Below are positions 45,733-55,177 of a stretch of 64,000 nt of DNA, in pieces. Made by a program: the position numbers and the translations under genes. Each line of letters opens with the position of its first letter. Position 1 is the stretch's first letter. Below the pieces are notes generated by a model. The model made no database searches. It was not told where the DNA came from and saw only the letters and a program-made list of their open reading frames with translations. The stretch is taken from the NCBI RefSeq assembly GCF_920987055.1, contig NZ_CAKLBX010000001.1, positions 3,334,501 through 3,398,500 on the forward strand, in the 5' to 3' direction. The DNA is from Novosphingobium sp. CECT 9465. GTDB lineage: Bacteria > Pseudomonadota > Alphaproteobacteria > Sphingomonadales > Sphingomonadaceae.

Positions 45733-46530
45733 ATGTCTCTGGGTGCCAAAGTTGCCAATCAACTCCCATATCTTCGCCGTTACGCACGCGCACTAACCGG
45801 AAGCCAGGCCGCTGGCGATTCCTTCGTTCGGGCGACGCTGGAAGCCGCCCTTGCCGACGATGACCTGCGCACCCTGATCGGCGAGGGTCGTCCACAGCTT
45901 TACCACGCATTCAACCGGGTGTGGTCCACTGCTTATGTCGATACTGCGGATCGTTCTTCGGGCGTGATCGGCCAGCATGAAACTGCTGCGCAGGAACGTC
46001 TGGCGGCAATGACTCCCGCCAACCGCCAGGCGTTGCTGCTGACCACGCTGGAAGATTTCAGCATCGATGAAGCAGCATTCATCATGGACCGTGATGCCGA
46101 AGAGGTTGAAAGTCTGGTCCAGGACGCGATTGCAGAAATCGATAGCGAATCGGCCACTTCAGTTCTCATCATCGAGGATGAGCCACTGATATCCATGCAA
46201 CTGGAAGACCTTGTGCGGTCGCTTGGCCACGATGTCTGCGGCATGGCAGCCACCCGCACACAGGCGCTGGACATCGTTTCGCGCGAAAAACCGGGTCTGG
46301 TGCTGGCCGACATCCAACTGGCCGATGGCAGTTCGGGGCTTGATGCCGTGGACGATATTCTGGCGATGGGTTCGGTGCCCGTCATCTTCATTACGGCGTA
46401 CCCGGAGCGGCTGCTGACGGGAGACCGGCCTGAACCGACCTATCTGGTGACCAAGCCTTTTCAGGAACAGACCGTGCGTACCGCCATCAGCCAGGCCTTG
46501 TTCTTTGGGTCGAGCCGTCCACTGGATTGA
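45733..46530 (+). CDS. phyR: General stress response anti-anti-sigma factor PhyR
   Basis: A 265-residue protein with an N-terminal sigma-factor-like domain (residues 8-130, LPYLRRYARALTGSQAAGDS and RQALLLTTLEDFSIDEAAFI) and a C-terminal receiver (VLIIEDEPLISMQLEDLV; Asp in LVLADIQLAD; Lys in LVTKPFQ). When phosphorylated it binds NepR and frees EcfG. The neighbours are the kinase, nepR and ecfG, the full core of the system. Confidence 0.95.
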   Translation: MSLGAKVANQLPYLRRYARALTGSQAAGDSFVRATLEAALADDDLRTLIGEGRPQLYHAFNRVWSTAYVDTADRSSGVIGQHETAAQERLAAMTPANRQALLLTTLEDFSIDEAAFIMDRDAEEVESLVQDAIAEIDSESATSVLIIEDEPLISMQLEDLVRSLGHDVCGMAATRTQALDIVSREKPGLVLADIQLADGSSGLDAVDDILAMGSVPVIFITAYPERLLTGDRPEPTYLVTKPFQEQTVRTAISQALFFGSSRPLD

Positions 46531-46558
46531 ACCCCGACATTGCGCCGTGTTTAACTTT

Positions 46559-46586
46559 CAGGGCCGCGCCGTCAGGTGCGGCCCTG
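46559..46586. terminator. Shared terminator between phyR and the sensor kinase gene
   Basis: CAGGGCCGC (46559-46567) and its complement (46578-46586) with a 10-nt loop lie between the convergent genes and overlap the kinase stop. Confidence 0.6.
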
Positions 46587-48242
46587 TCGCATGGTGAAAT
46601 CGTTGCGCCGCCGAACGGGGATCAGGAGCGTACAGCGTACGCCTTCGGGATCGAAGCGCAGGTCTACTGGATTGCGCAGTTCATGCGCGACGATCTTTTC
46701 GATCAGTTCGGTGCCGAACCCGCGCTTGCGCTTTTGTTCGACATCGATGGGCGGCCCGCCAGTCTCGACCCATTCGATCCGGGCAAGGTTTTCTCCCGCA
46801 ATCTCCCACGTAATCGCCACCCGCCCGCTTTCGACGCTGAGCGCACCATATTTGGCTGCATTCGTGGCAAGTTCGTGGATGGCAAGGCCAAGCGACAGCG
46901 CATCGTTGGGCGCAAGTTCCACATCCGGCCCTTCCATCGTCAGGTGCCGCTGCACGTCAAGCGCATAAGGCGCAAGCTCTGCGCGGATGACGAGGGCCAC
47001 CGGTGTCGTGCCCCAATCCGATTGCGTCAGCAGATCGTGCGTGGCCGACAAGGCGCGGATACGGCCTTCCAGGCTATCGGCAAAATCGGCCAGACTGATC
47101 GCACGGCGGCGGGTGAGCGATATGATCGAGAGCACATTGGCCAGCGTGTTCTTGACCCGGTGATTGAGTTCACGGGTCAGCGAGTTGCGGATCGAGGATT
47201 GCTGTTCGAACCATGCCAGCGCGATGCGATCTTCCGCAGCCTGCTGCGTGAGCAAGCGGGCAAGCACCAGCAACAGCGTGGCGACAAGCAGGCCGAACAG
47301 TAACGTCATCACCGACATGGTCGAGAACATCGGCGTGGCAGGTGCTTCTATCTCGATCACGAAGCGATGGCCGGCAATCTCGATCGGGCGGCGGATGGCA
47401 TCGCCAGACCGTTCTGCGGGTGCGACTTCCGCCATCAGAGTCATGCCATTGGCGTCTTCATCATACAGCCGCACACCGGCCCCATCGAGGCGGGCAGCAT
47501 CGAAGGACGATTCAAGAAACGTCTGGGCATCGAACGGTGAATAGACATAACCACGAAGGCGTTTTGCAGCGCCTTCTGCCTCAAGCGCAAATACCGGCAT
47601 GTAGACAAGGAAGCCTGCACCGCCATCGGGCCGGGCTTCCTGCTGAAGCACGACATGGCCCGTGGCAGTGGGCTGTCCGCTGCGCTCGGCCGCCTTCATC
47701 GCGGTGCGCCGCATGCTTTCGGAAAACATGTCAAAGCCGATGGCGCGGCGGTTGCGGATGGAATCGGGTTCGAGAAACATGACCGGCACTACATAGGGCC
47801 GTTCGGGTCCGGGCTTTGGGCGGATAGAAAAATCCGGGTTGGCGTCATTGCGCATGATCGCCTCGACGGTCGGAATCGCATCGCGATCGACCTTCATCGC
47901 CCAGCCGATCCCGTCCGATCCGACATAGCGGCCTTCAAGGTGCAATTGCTTGATGAATGTGCGAAACAGTGGCGCTTCGACGATCTGCTGGGTGGCGAAC
48001 AGCGCCGCGCTTGACCGCAGATAGGCCGCATTGGTGTTGGACCGGCGTTCAAGCCCCGATGCAACCGCTTGTGCGGTTTGCGCAATTTGCGCGGTTTGCC
48101 GCATATCCTCGGCGTTTTCGATCGCATAGACGCTGAGCAGCGCGACCGCCATGGTCAGGCCGAAGATGCCCACGGGAACGGCACGCGGAAACCGCTCGTA
48201 CCACCGTGGGGTCAGCTTCTTATTGGCAAGAAGCTTCTCCAT
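46572..48242 (-). CDS. CHASE-domain HWE-family sensor histidine kinase (PhyK-type)
   Basis: A 556-residue sensor. The first membrane segment is near residues 20-36 (VPVGIFGLTMAVALLSVY), followed by a periplasmic CHASE domain (YVGSDGIGWAMKVDRD), a second membrane segment near 305-325 and a cytoplasmic HWE kinase: phosphoacceptor His in ELNHRVKNTLANVLS, N-box HELATNAAKYGAL and the family's WxE in IEWVETGG. GGGAGGGGAAAGG precedes the ATG at 48242. It is convergent with phyR and divergent from nepR. It likely phosphorylates PhyR in answer to an extracellular signal. Confidence 0.92.
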   Translation of the reverse strand: MEKLLANKKLTPRWYERFPRAVPVGIFGLTMAVALLSVYAIENAEDMRQTAQIAQTAQAVASGLERRSNTNAAYLRSSAALFATQQIVEAPLFRTFIKQLHLEGRYVGSDGIGWAMKVDRDAIPTVEAIMRNDANPDFSIRPKPGPERPYVVPVMFLEPDSIRNRRAIGFDMFSESMRRTAMKAAERSGQPTATGHVVLQQEARPDGGAGFLVYMPVFALEAEGAAKRLRGYVYSPFDAQTFLESSFDAARLDGAGVRLYDEDANGMTLMAEVAPAERSGDAIRRPIEIAGHRFVIEIEAPATPMFSTMSVMTLLFGLLVATLLLVLARLLTQQAAEDRIALAWFEQQSSIRNSLTRELNHRVKNTLANVLSIISLTRRRAISLADFADSLEGRIRALSATHDLLTQSDWGTTPVALVIRAELAPYALDVQRHLTMEGPDVELAPNDALSLGLAIHELATNAAKYGALSVESGRVAITWEIAGENLARIEWVETGGPPIDVEQKRKRGFGTELIEKIVAHELRNPVDLRFDPEGVRCTLLIPVRRRNDFTMRQGRT

Positions 48243-48350
48243 CGCGCGCCTTTCCCCTCCCTTTCGAAGAATCCGTCCGGAACGGTCGCGCTCCTTCCAC
48301 CCAAATGCACCGTATGCAAAGAAAATTCCCGTTGCGTCACAGCAAAAATG

Positions 48351-48377
48351 GGAACCGATGGCACCCCATATCGTTCC
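48351..48377. promoter_or_regulatory. EcfG-type promoter, probably bidirectional, between kinase and nepR
   Basis: On the plus strand GGAAC (48351-48355), 16 nt, CGTT (48372-48375). On the minus strand GGAAC (48377-48373), 16 nt, GGTT ending at 48353. The two nearly overlap, so one site could drive both nepR-ecfG and the sensor kinase gene. The nearest starts are about 130 bp to each side. Confidence 0.8.
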
Positions 48378-48503
48378 ACATCCGAACAACCATTTGCAAG
48401 CGGGCTGTATCAGCCGGGTGCCGATGGTGTAGGAAACGCATCTGCCGCGCCGTTGCGGTGTGGATTTGGTTAATCCCTGGAGGGGGAGGCGTTGTCAGAG
48501 CGA

Positions 48504-48677
48504 ATGTCGAAAGAAAAGCCGATGAATCCCGGTCAACAACGCCGGAAGAGCGGGAAACCGCGCACCCCGGAATGGGCTGACGGGCTCAAGCGGCTCTACG
48601 ATTCCGTCGTGGACGAACCGCTGCCTGACAGTTTTGCCCAATTGCTCGATAAACTGGATGACCCTTCGCATGGCTGA
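48504..48677 (+). CDS. nepR: Anti-sigma factor NepR
   Basis: A 57-residue protein (61 if the TTG at 48492 is used). The NepR core GLKRLYDSVVDEPLPDSFA is complete; it forms the two helices that wrap EcfG or PhyR. GGGGGAGG at 48482-48489 is too close to the TTG and rather far from the ATG, so the start is uncertain. The last 8 bp overlap ecfG, so synthesis of sigma factor and inhibitor is coupled. Confidence 0.92.
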   Translation: MSKEKPMNPGQQRRKSGKPRTPEWADGLKRLYDSVVDEPLPDSFAQLLDKLDDPSHG

Positions 48678-49281
48678 GGCAGACATGTCGCCCCGCCCGG
48701 CGATCGATCCGGTAGCGTTCAAGCGCGAACTGACGGGTGTGATTCCGCATTTGCGAGCATTTGCCCGCGGGTTGTGCGGACGGCCCGATCTTGCCGACGA
48801 TCTCGTGCAGGAAACCTTGCTCAAGGCCTGGGCGGCGCAGGAGCGTTTCGAACCGGGCACTTCGATGCGTGCCTGGACCTTTGTCATTCTGCGCAATGCC
48901 TATCTTACCGACATGCGCCGCAACCGTTTCCGCGCGGACTATGACGAGACCGTGGCTGAACGCATCCTTGTGGCCCCGGCGGCGCAGGAAGGGCCGATGC
49001 ACCTTTCCGACATGCATCGTGCCTTGTTGACCCTGCCGCCCGAACGCCGCGAGGCCCTGCTCCTCGTCGGCGCAGGCGGGTTCAGCTATGAAGAAGCGGC
49101 GCAAATCTGTGGTTGCGCTGTCGGCACGATCAAGAGCCGCGTCGGACGTGCGCGCGCCGCGCTTTCGCAAATGATTGAAAACGGACAGATTCCGCGCCGC
49201 AGCACCAATGATGCTGTCGCGCATACCGCCATAATGGGCGAACTTGACCATACCGTGCTTCACGGACACCAGAACGACTGA
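48670..49281 (+). CDS. ecfG: General stress ECF sigma factor EcfG
   Basis: A 203-residue ECF sigma factor. Region 2 (AFARGLCGRPDLADDLVQET, then MRAWTFVILRNAYLTDMRR) and region 4 (LPPERREALLLVGAGGFSYE, then GTIKSRVGRARAAL) are both complete. It recognises GGAAC/GTT promoters like those in this locus. The ATG at 48670 overlaps the nepR end. Confidence 0.95.
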   Translation: MAEADMSPRPAIDPVAFKRELTGVIPHLRAFARGLCGRPDLADDLVQETLLKAWAAQERFEPGTSMRAWTFVILRNAYLTDMRRNRFRADYDETVAERILVAPAAQEGPMHLSDMHRALLTLPPERREALLLVGAGGFSYEEAAQICGCAVGTIKSRVGRARAALSQMIENGQIPRRSTNDAVAHTAIMGELDHTVLHGHQND

Positions 49282-49298
49282 ACAGCCTGCGTGGCTAT

Positions 49299-49338
49299 CC
49301 CGCCATTGGCCCGCCATTGGCCCGCCACCGTCCCGCCA
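49299..49338 (+). repeat. 11-bp tandem repeat
   Basis: CCCGCCATTGG occurs twice in tandem (49299-49320), then CCCGCCACCGT and a partial CCCGCCAC, between ecfG and the next gene. Confidence 0.8.
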
Positions 49339-49453
49339 CTACAATGGCAAATCGTCCAGCATCGCAAAGCAATCCTTGATCCGCGCGCAGCGACGGTGAA
49401 TTGAACGGTTGCGCGGGTGTTTCGCGTGATTCAGTTGCAAGGCTGCCTGTTCC

Positions 49454-50629
49454 GTGAACCAGTCGACCATTCCAGAACAACCGCTGAGTCCGACGGGCCT
49501 GGACGATTTGCCTGATCGGCGCGCGCGATTGCAGTCGGCGATAGTCCTGTTGCTGGGGCTGGGGCTGTTTCTGGCATTGCCATTCGTACTGTCTATCGGG
49601 TCCGTAGTGTTCCTGCCTCCGGTTACGGCGATGATCTTCACCATCGTGCTGTCACCGCTGGCGGACCGGCTGACGCGACTGGGCCTGCCAAACATGCTCG
49701 CATCGCTGCTGGCCATCATGGCGCTGGTCGCGGTGGTGCTGGTGGCGTTGCTGCTGATCCTGCAACCAGCCTATGTCATGGTGGATCAGGTGCCTGCACT
49801 GGCTCGGCAGGTTGCGCGACGGTTCACCGAATTGCGCGGCAACTTTTCATGGATCGCTGATGTCAATCGTCAGCTCGCCCGGATCACCGGCAGCAGTTCG
49901 ACCCGTGAGGTCGTGGTCGCCACCCCTTCGGTAATAGAACAAGTGGCTTTCGCGACGCCGAGTGTGATTCTGGAAGTCATCCTCACGCTGCTGATGACCT
50001 TCTTCATGATCGAATCGCGCATCCGCATGAAGCGGCGCATCCTGCTGGATCGCCACTCCTTCAACGCCTCCGTCCGCCTTGCCCGTGTGTTGCGCGATGT
50101 ACAGGAACGCGTGGCGAGCTATATCCTGACGGTGGCGCTGGTGAACTTCTGCGTTGGCGTGATCGTGGCGTTTGGCGCGTGGATGTTCGGGCTGAGCGCG
50201 CCGGTGATGTGGGGAGGCCTCGCCTTCGTGCTCAACTTCCTTCCCTACATCGGACCTTTGATGTTCATGGGACTGATCGGCCTTGTCGGGCTGGGCACCG
50301 CGCCCAGCGTGATCGTGGGATTAATCCCGATGCTGGCCTACCTGGGGCTGCATGCCGTGGAATCGAACGTGGTGACGCCAGCGATCCTTGGCGCGCGGTT
50401 CACGCTGAACCCGGTCGCGATCCTGATTTCGATCAGCTATTTTTCATGGATATGGGGTGTGCTGGGCGCGCTTCTATCCGTCCCCATCCTGCTTTCGATT
50501 GCGGCACTGCTGGACCATATCGGCAAACCCAATCTGGTCGGCTTCATGTTCGGGGAAAACCTGTTCGAACCGGGCCGCCTCGCCGGAATGGACGAGGACG
50601 ACCCGGCAGCCGAGGTTCAGCCAGGATAG
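49454..50629 (+). CDS. AI-2E family transporter (PerM-like)
   Basis: A 391-residue permease with about eight membrane segments (from LQSAIVLLLGLGLFLALPFV to WIWGVLGALLSVPILLSIAA), the family pattern of two N-terminal hairpins, a long soluble loop (ARQVARRFTELRG to VIEQVAF) and conserved FLPYIGP near residue 265. The substrate is unknown: family members are linked with signal export or Na+/H+ exchange. The start is a GTG at 49454 with no strong ribosome site. Confidence 0.88.
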   Translation: MNQSTIPEQPLSPTGLDDLPDRRARLQSAIVLLLGLGLFLALPFVLSIGSVVFLPPVTAMIFTIVLSPLADRLTRLGLPNMLASLLAIMALVAVVLVALLLILQPAYVMVDQVPALARQVARRFTELRGNFSWIADVNRQLARITGSSSTREVVVATPSVIEQVAFATPSVILEVILTLLMTFFMIESRIRMKRRILLDRHSFNASVRLARVLRDVQERVASYILTVALVNFCVGVIVAFGAWMFGLSAPVMWGGLAFVLNFLPYIGPLMFMGLIGLVGLGTAPSVIVGLIPMLAYLGLHAVESNVVTPAILGARFTLNPVAILISISYFSWIWGVLGALLSVPILLSIAALLDHIGKPNLVGFMFGENLFEPGRLAGMDEDDPAAEVQPG

Positions 50630-51231
50630 GCCCAGATGCCATCGCGGCCCAGGTTTTCCGAGGCAAAGGCCCAGTTCAGGCGCGTTTCGATCACGGCCTT
50701 GAGGTAATCGGGACGCAGATTCTTGTGATCGAGATAGTAGGCATGTTCCCACAGGTCGATCACCAGCAGCGGCTTGGCTTCACCTGTCGCGAAGGTTGCG
50801 GCATCGTGAGTCTGTTCGACCTTGAGACTGTTCCCATGGGCGACAAGCCAGACCCACCCCGAAGCGAAGTGCGCGGTGCCTTGTGCGAGCATTTCTGCCT
50901 TCAGTGCGCCGAGCGAGCCAAACGAAGCGTCGATGGCCGACGCCAGATCGCCAGTCGGCGCTGACGCTTCCGGCGTCAGGCTGTTCCAGTAAAACGCGTG
51001 ATTCCAGCTTTGTGCCGCATTGTTGAACAGCCCCTTGTCGCCCTTGGCTTGGGCAGCGGCAATGATCTGTTCGAGACTGGCATCGGCAAGATCGCTGTCT
51101 TCGATCGCGGCGTTGGTCTTGTCGACATAGGCCTTGTGATGCTTGCCGTGATGGGTTTGCAGCGTAGTGGCCGAAATGGCCGGTTCCAGCGCATCGTCGG
51201 CGTAAGGCAGCGGGGGGAGGGAAATGGCCAT
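50617..51231 (-). CDS. sodB: Superoxide dismutase (Fe/Mn family)
   Basis: A 204-residue enzyme converting superoxide to peroxide and oxygen. The metal ligands are in HHGKHHKAYVD (His 26-31 region), WNHAFYWNSL, and DLWEHAYYLD. GTAHFASGWVWLV is the iron-type motif. The ATG at 51231 (MAISLPPLPY) is the family start. It overlaps the permease end by 13 bp on the opposite strand. Confidence 0.94.
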   Translation of the reverse strand: MAISLPPLPYADDALEPAISATTLQTHHGKHHKAYVDKTNAAIEDSDLADASLEQIIAAAQAKGDKGLFNNAAQSWNHAFYWNSLTPEASAPTGDLASAIDASFGSLGALKAEMLAQGTAHFASGWVWLVAHGNSLKVEQTHDAATFATGEAKPLLVIDLWEHAYYLDHKNLRPDYLKAVIETRLNWAFASENLGRDGIWAYPG

Positions 51232-51359
51232 GGGCAATCATCGTCCTTGAGATATTTCGTTCGCAAACCAACGCACGAACAGCGCATCGGTTGCCGCGAG
51301 ATAAGGTTTGACGCGCTGTTTTGCCGTTGAATTTTTCTTTGGTGCAGTTGCGAAAATCG

Positions 51360-52640
51360 CTAATCCGCGCGGGGTGCCTTGCGGTCGACCGCAGCCGTGA
51401 CTGCGACATCCATCGTCACGTTGCCAAGCGTACGCATCAGGTCTGGCAGCACTTCCACCGCCACCAGCAGGGCCAGTGGTGCCACTGGAGCGTTCATCGC
51501 AATTGCGATGGGTCCCACCGAGACCACGAAACTGATCGACCCCGGCAGACTGACAGAACTGAGCGAAACGAGGATCGCCACCAGCCAGGCCGATGCAAGC
51601 ACCATGGGCGATAGCTCCACACCGTAAAGATGCGCGACATAGATCGCGACGGCGAGGTTCATCGCCGGGCTGGTCGCGCGGAACAGCGCGACGGCCAGGG
51701 GCATCACGAATTCCGACGTCGTCTCGCGCACCCCAAGATTGCGACACGCGCCAAGCATTGCGGGCAGCGAGGCGAGCGAGGACTGCGTGGACAGCGCGAT
51801 GGCCTGCGCCGGCAGCATCGCGCGGGCAAACCGGCCCAGCGGCTGGCGCGCGATGGCGACGGCAAATGCATAGCCCGCCAGCAATACGATGGTTCCGGTC
51901 AGCACCACGATCATCACGTAATGCGCCAGTGCGCCAATGGCTGCGGTGCCACTGGTTGCAGCTACGGCCATGCTCAACGCGAACACGCCGATGGGGGCAA
52001 GCGCCAGGACCCAGCCGATCACCACAAGCATGGCCGAGGCCAGAGCCGCAAAGAATGTGGTCATCACCTCGCGCTGCGGCCCCGCCAGCCGACCGACTGC
52101 CAGCGCAAAGGCGGATACGAACAGGATCAGCGGCAACAACCGGTCATTGGCCGCAGCGTCGATCACGTTGGTCGGCACGATCGCGCGCAGGAACTCGGCA
52201 ACGCCCGGAACCGGGCCGGGTTCGGTGGCGCCGAGGGTGTTTCGCAGCGCCGCACCGGCCTCTGTCGGGATCGGCAGGAGCGATAGCAAAATCGGTGTGA
52301 ACACGATCGCCACGCCTGCGCTGAAGGTCAGGAAACCAAGAAACATGCCAAGGCTGCGCCGTGCCATTGCCCCGGCGCTTGCCATCGCGATGGTCTGCGT
52401 CACGCCGGTAAACAGCAGTGCCACGACCAGTGGCACGATGGTTGCCTGAAGCGCGCGCAGCCACATGTCGCCAACGGGCTGGACCCATGTCTGCACCACG
52501 GGCAGCGCACCGGGTGCCAGAAACGCCACCGCCAACCCGCCGAGCAACCCGCCGACAAGCCCCATGAATGTCCACAGCGCAGGCACTTGCGCAATAGGCG
52601 GCAGCGCGGTGGACGATTTTTCCAGATTCGGTAAGGTCAT
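51360..52640 (-). CDS. Dicarboxylate/amino-acid:cation symporter (DAACS family)
   Basis: A 426-residue GltP/DctA-like carrier. It has eight membrane helices, the re-entrant hairpin HP1 with STQSSLASLPAML, and the TM7/HP2 region with MNLAVAIYVAHLYG in place of the common NMDGT motif, and SLSSVSLPGSISFV. The altered TM7 motif suggests unusual cation or substrate choice. It stands alone on its strand. Confidence 0.88.
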   Translation of the reverse strand: MTLPNLEKSSTALPPIAQVPALWTFMGLVGGLLGGLAVAFLAPGALPVVQTWVQPVGDMWLRALQATIVPLVVALLFTGVTQTIAMASAGAMARRSLGMFLGFLTFSAGVAIVFTPILLSLLPIPTEAGAALRNTLGATEPGPVPGVAEFLRAIVPTNVIDAAANDRLLPLILFVSAFALAVGRLAGPQREVMTTFFAALASAMLVVIGWVLALAPIGVFALSMAVAATSGTAAIGALAHYVMIVVLTGTIVLLAGYAFAVAIARQPLGRFARAMLPAQAIALSTQSSLASLPAMLGACRNLGVRETTSEFVMPLAVALFRATSPAMNLAVAIYVAHLYGVELSPMVLASAWLVAILVSLSSVSLPGSISFVVSVGPIAIAMNAPVAPLALLVAVEVLPDLMRTLGNVTMDVAVTAAVDRKAPRAD

Positions 52641-52744
52641 GTTGAGGTGACATTAGCTACACATCCCCGCATAGCAATCTGGCAAGCAAAGCAAACTGGC
52701 AGGCCGCTCCCTTTGCGGCACGGACGACAAGGACAAGTCTTTCC

Positions 52745-54082
52745 ATGGCACGCAAGTTCTTCGGCACCGATGGCATCCGGGGCCGGACCAATGCAGGGGT
52801 GATGACCGCCGCCACCGCGATGAAGGTGGGGCAGGCCGCCGGCACCTATTTCCAGCGCGGCGACCATCGCCACCGCGTGGTCATCGGCAAGGACACGCGC
52901 CTTTCGGGCTACATGATGGAAAGCGCGATGGTGGCAGGATTCACCTCCGTCGGGATGGACGTGGTCCTGCTTGGGCCGATGCCGACGCCCGCCGTCGCCA
53001 TGCTGACGCGTTCGATGCGCGCCGATCTGGGCGTGATGATTTCGGCCAGTCACAATCCGTTCGAAGACAACGGCATCAAGCTGTTCGGTCCCGATGGCTA
53101 CAAGCTGTCGGATGATGCCGAGCTTTCCATCGAGGCCATGCTCGAACAGGACATGACGCTGGCCGATGCCACGCAAGTCGGCCGTGCCCGGCGGATCGAG
53201 GATGCGCGCGGGCGCTATATCCATGCGGTCAAAGCCAGCCTGCCCGACAATGTGCGGCTCGATGGCCTGCGCATCGTGATCGATTGCGCGAACGGCGCAG
53301 CCTATCACGTGACGCCTTCGGCCCTGTGGGAACTGGGCGCCGAAGTGATCGCCATGGGCGTGGAACCCAATGGCAAGAACATCAACCTCAACGTCGGGTC
53401 CACGCACCTCGATGCAATCAAGGCCAAGGTGCGCGAAACCCGCGCCGACATCGGCATCGCGCTGGATGGCGATGCCGACCGCCTGATCGTGGTCGATGAA
53501 AAGAGCCAGACGGTGGACGGCGACCAGATCATGGCCTTGATCGGTACGCAACTGGCCGCGCGCGGGGAACTGCGCGGTGGCGGCATCGTCGCCACGGTGA
53601 TGTCGAACCTTGGGCTTGAGCGATATCTGAACGCGCAGGGGCTGACGCTGGAGCGCACATCGGTGGGCGATCGCTACGTGCTCGAACGCATGCGCAGCGG
53701 CGGGTTCAACGTGGGCGGCGAACAATCGGGCCACATGATCCTGACCGATCATGCCACGACCGGCGATGGCACCGTGGCCGCGCTGCAAGTGCTTTCGGCC
53801 ATGGTTTCATCGGGCAAGCCCGCCAGCGAACTGCTGCACCAGTTCGATCCGGTGCCGCAGATCCTCAAGAACGTGCGCTTTGCCGGTGGCAAGCCGCTGG
53901 AAGCGCAGAGCGTGAAGGACGTGATTGCGGAAGCCGAAGCGCGGCTTTCCGGCAAGGGCCGTCTGGTAATCCGGCCTTCGGGCACTGAACCTGTCATCCG
54001 CGTGATGGCCGAAGGCGACGATGCAGTCGAAGTCGAGGCCGTGGTCGATGCGATCTGCAATGCCGTGCGAAAGGCCGCCTGA
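52745..54082 (+). CDS. glmM: Phosphoglucosamine mutase
   Basis: A 445-residue enzyme turning glucosamine-6-P to glucosamine-1-P for peptidoglycan and LPS. It has the phosphoserine loop [12 protein letters not shown] near residue 99, the metal loop [12 protein letters not shown] near 243, the sugar loop GGEQSGHM near 325 and the phosphate loop [12 protein letters not shown] near 412. AAGGACA lies about 10 nt before the ATG. It overlaps the next gene by one base (TGATG). Confidence 0.96.
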   Translation: MARKFFGTDGIRGRTNAGVMTAATAMKVGQAAGTYFQRGDHRHRVVIGKDTRLSGYMMESAMVAGFTSVGMDVVLLGPMPTPAVAMLTRSMRADLGVMISASHNPFEDNGIKLFGPDGYKLSDDAELSIEAMLEQDMTLADATQVGRARRIEDARGRYIHAVKASLPDNVRLDGLRIVIDCANGAAYHVTPSALWELGAEVIAMGVEPNGKNINLNVGSTHLDAIKAKVRETRADIGIALDGDADRLIVVDEKSQTVDGDQIMALIGTQLAARGELRGGGIVATVMSNLGLERYLNAQGLTLERTSVGDRYVLERMRSGGFNVGGEQSGHMILTDHATTGDGTVAALQVLSAMVSSGKPASELLHQFDPVPQILKNVRFAGGKPLEAQSVKDVIAEAEARLSGKGRLVIRPSGTEPVIRVMAEGDDAVEVEAVVDAICNAVRKAA

Positions 54083-54306
54083 TGCTGGAAATGCGCCCCG
54101 ATTGCGAACGCTGTGGCACCGATCTTCCGGCGCAATCGCCCGGCGCGTTCATCTGTTCGTTCGAATGCACATTCTGCGCAGAATGTGCCGACGCACTGGA
54201 TGATCGCTGCCCCAATTGCGGCGGCGAACTGATGGACCGCCCGACGCGGGCCAAGGCGCTGCATGCCAAGCACCCGCCATCGGTCGAACGCAAGTTCAGG
54301 GGTTAA
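54082..54306 (+). CDS. DUF1272 zinc-ribbon protein
   Basis: A 74-residue protein with eight Cys in pairs (CERCGTDL, CSFECTFCAEC, CPNCGGEL), giving two zinc knuckles. The family is widespread and unstudied. Translation is coupled to glmM. Confidence 0.9.
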   Translation: MLEMRPDCERCGTDLPAQSPGAFICSFECTFCAECADALDDRCPNCGGELMDRPTRAKALHAKHPPSVERKFRG

Positions 54307-54331
54307 ACCCCATCCCGTTCATGTCGAGCGT

Positions 54332-54405
54332 ACTTCGACAGGCTCAGCTTGAGCGAAGATTGGCGGTGCATTCAGAAAGCCCGCTCATGCTGAGCTTGTC
54401 GAAGC
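54332..54405. repeat. REP-like palindromic repeat
   Basis: Two arms, starting ACTTCGACAGGCTCAGC (54332) and ending GCTGAGCTTGTCGAAGC (54405), form an imperfect inverted repeat with a 26-nt centre. The sequence type is the common extragenic palindrome of alphaproteobacteria. It fills the gap between the DUF1272 gene and thiD. Confidence 0.8.
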
Positions 54406-54430
54406 ACACGCGGTGCCTTAGCCCAACTGC

Positions 54431-55177
54431 ATGACCCCACCGCGCATCCTCTCCATCGCAGGCTCTGACTCCGGCGGCGGTGCCGGCATTCAGGCCGACA
54501 TCAAGACAATCACCATGCTCGGCGGTTATGCCATGACCGCGATCTGCGCGCTGACCGCGCAGGATACGACCGGCGTTCATGCCGTGCTGCCGGTCGATCC
54601 GGCGATGGTCGCGGCCCAGATCGATGCCTGCGTGAATGATCTTGGCGTGGACGCGGTGAAGATCGGCATGCTCGGCTCGCCCGAAATCGCGGCAGTTGTG
54701 GCAGACCGGCTCGAACGCCTGTCGGTGCCGATCGTGTTCGATCCGGTGATGATCGCCACCAGCGGCGCGGCGCTGGCCGATGCGGCAACGATTGCGGCGT
54801 TCGAACGGTTGATGGCGCTGGCCACGCTGACCACGCCCAACGTGCCCGAACTTGTCGCGCTGGGGGGCGATGCGGCGATGCAGAAGCGCGGCATCGCCTA
54901 TATCGCCAAGGGTGGGGATGCAGACGGCCCGGAGGTGATCGACCGGCTGGTGGTGCCCGGCCTGCCTGAGAAGGTCTGGACCGCGCCGCGGATCGTCACG
55001 CGCCATACTCACGGGACCGGGTGCACATTATCGAGCGCGATTGCCACGTTCCTTGGCCGGGGGGCTTCGCTGGAAGAGGCGGTCGAGGGCGCGCGCGAAT
55101 TCGTCCGCGCTGCCTTGCTGGCCGCCCCCGGATTTGGCGCAGGCCACGGGCCGCTTGGCCATCAGGCGGTGCGCTGA
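54431..55177 (+). CDS. thiD: Hydroxymethylpyrimidine/phosphomethylpyrimidine kinase
   Basis: A 248-residue ribokinase-fold enzyme of thiamine synthesis that phosphorylates HMP and HMP-P. It has AGSDSGGGAGIQADIKT near residue 9, VKIGML near 75, DPVMIATSG near 103 and the anion-hole motif HTHGTGCTLSSAIA near 195. Its last 16 bp overlap the convergent gene. Confidence 0.95.
   Translation: MTPPRILSIAGSDSGGGAGIQADIKTITMLGGYAMTAICALTAQDTTGVHAVLPVDPAMVAAQIDACVNDLGVDAVKIGMLGSPEIAAVVADRLERLSVPIVFDPVMIATSGAALADAATIAAFERLMALATLTTPNVPELVALGGDAAMQKRGIAYIAKGGDADGPEVIDRLVVPGLPEKVWTAPRIVTRHTHGTGCTLSSAIATFLGRGASLEEAVEGAREFVRAALLAAPGFGAGHGPLGHQAVR

Noticed and set aside
49299-49338. CRISPR array
   Set aside because: The 11-bp units are directly adjacent with no spacers, and there are only three to four of them.
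54332-54405. Intrinsic terminator or CRISPR
   Set aside because: Arms are imperfect with a long centre and no T-run, and the sequence type is a known extragenic palindrome.
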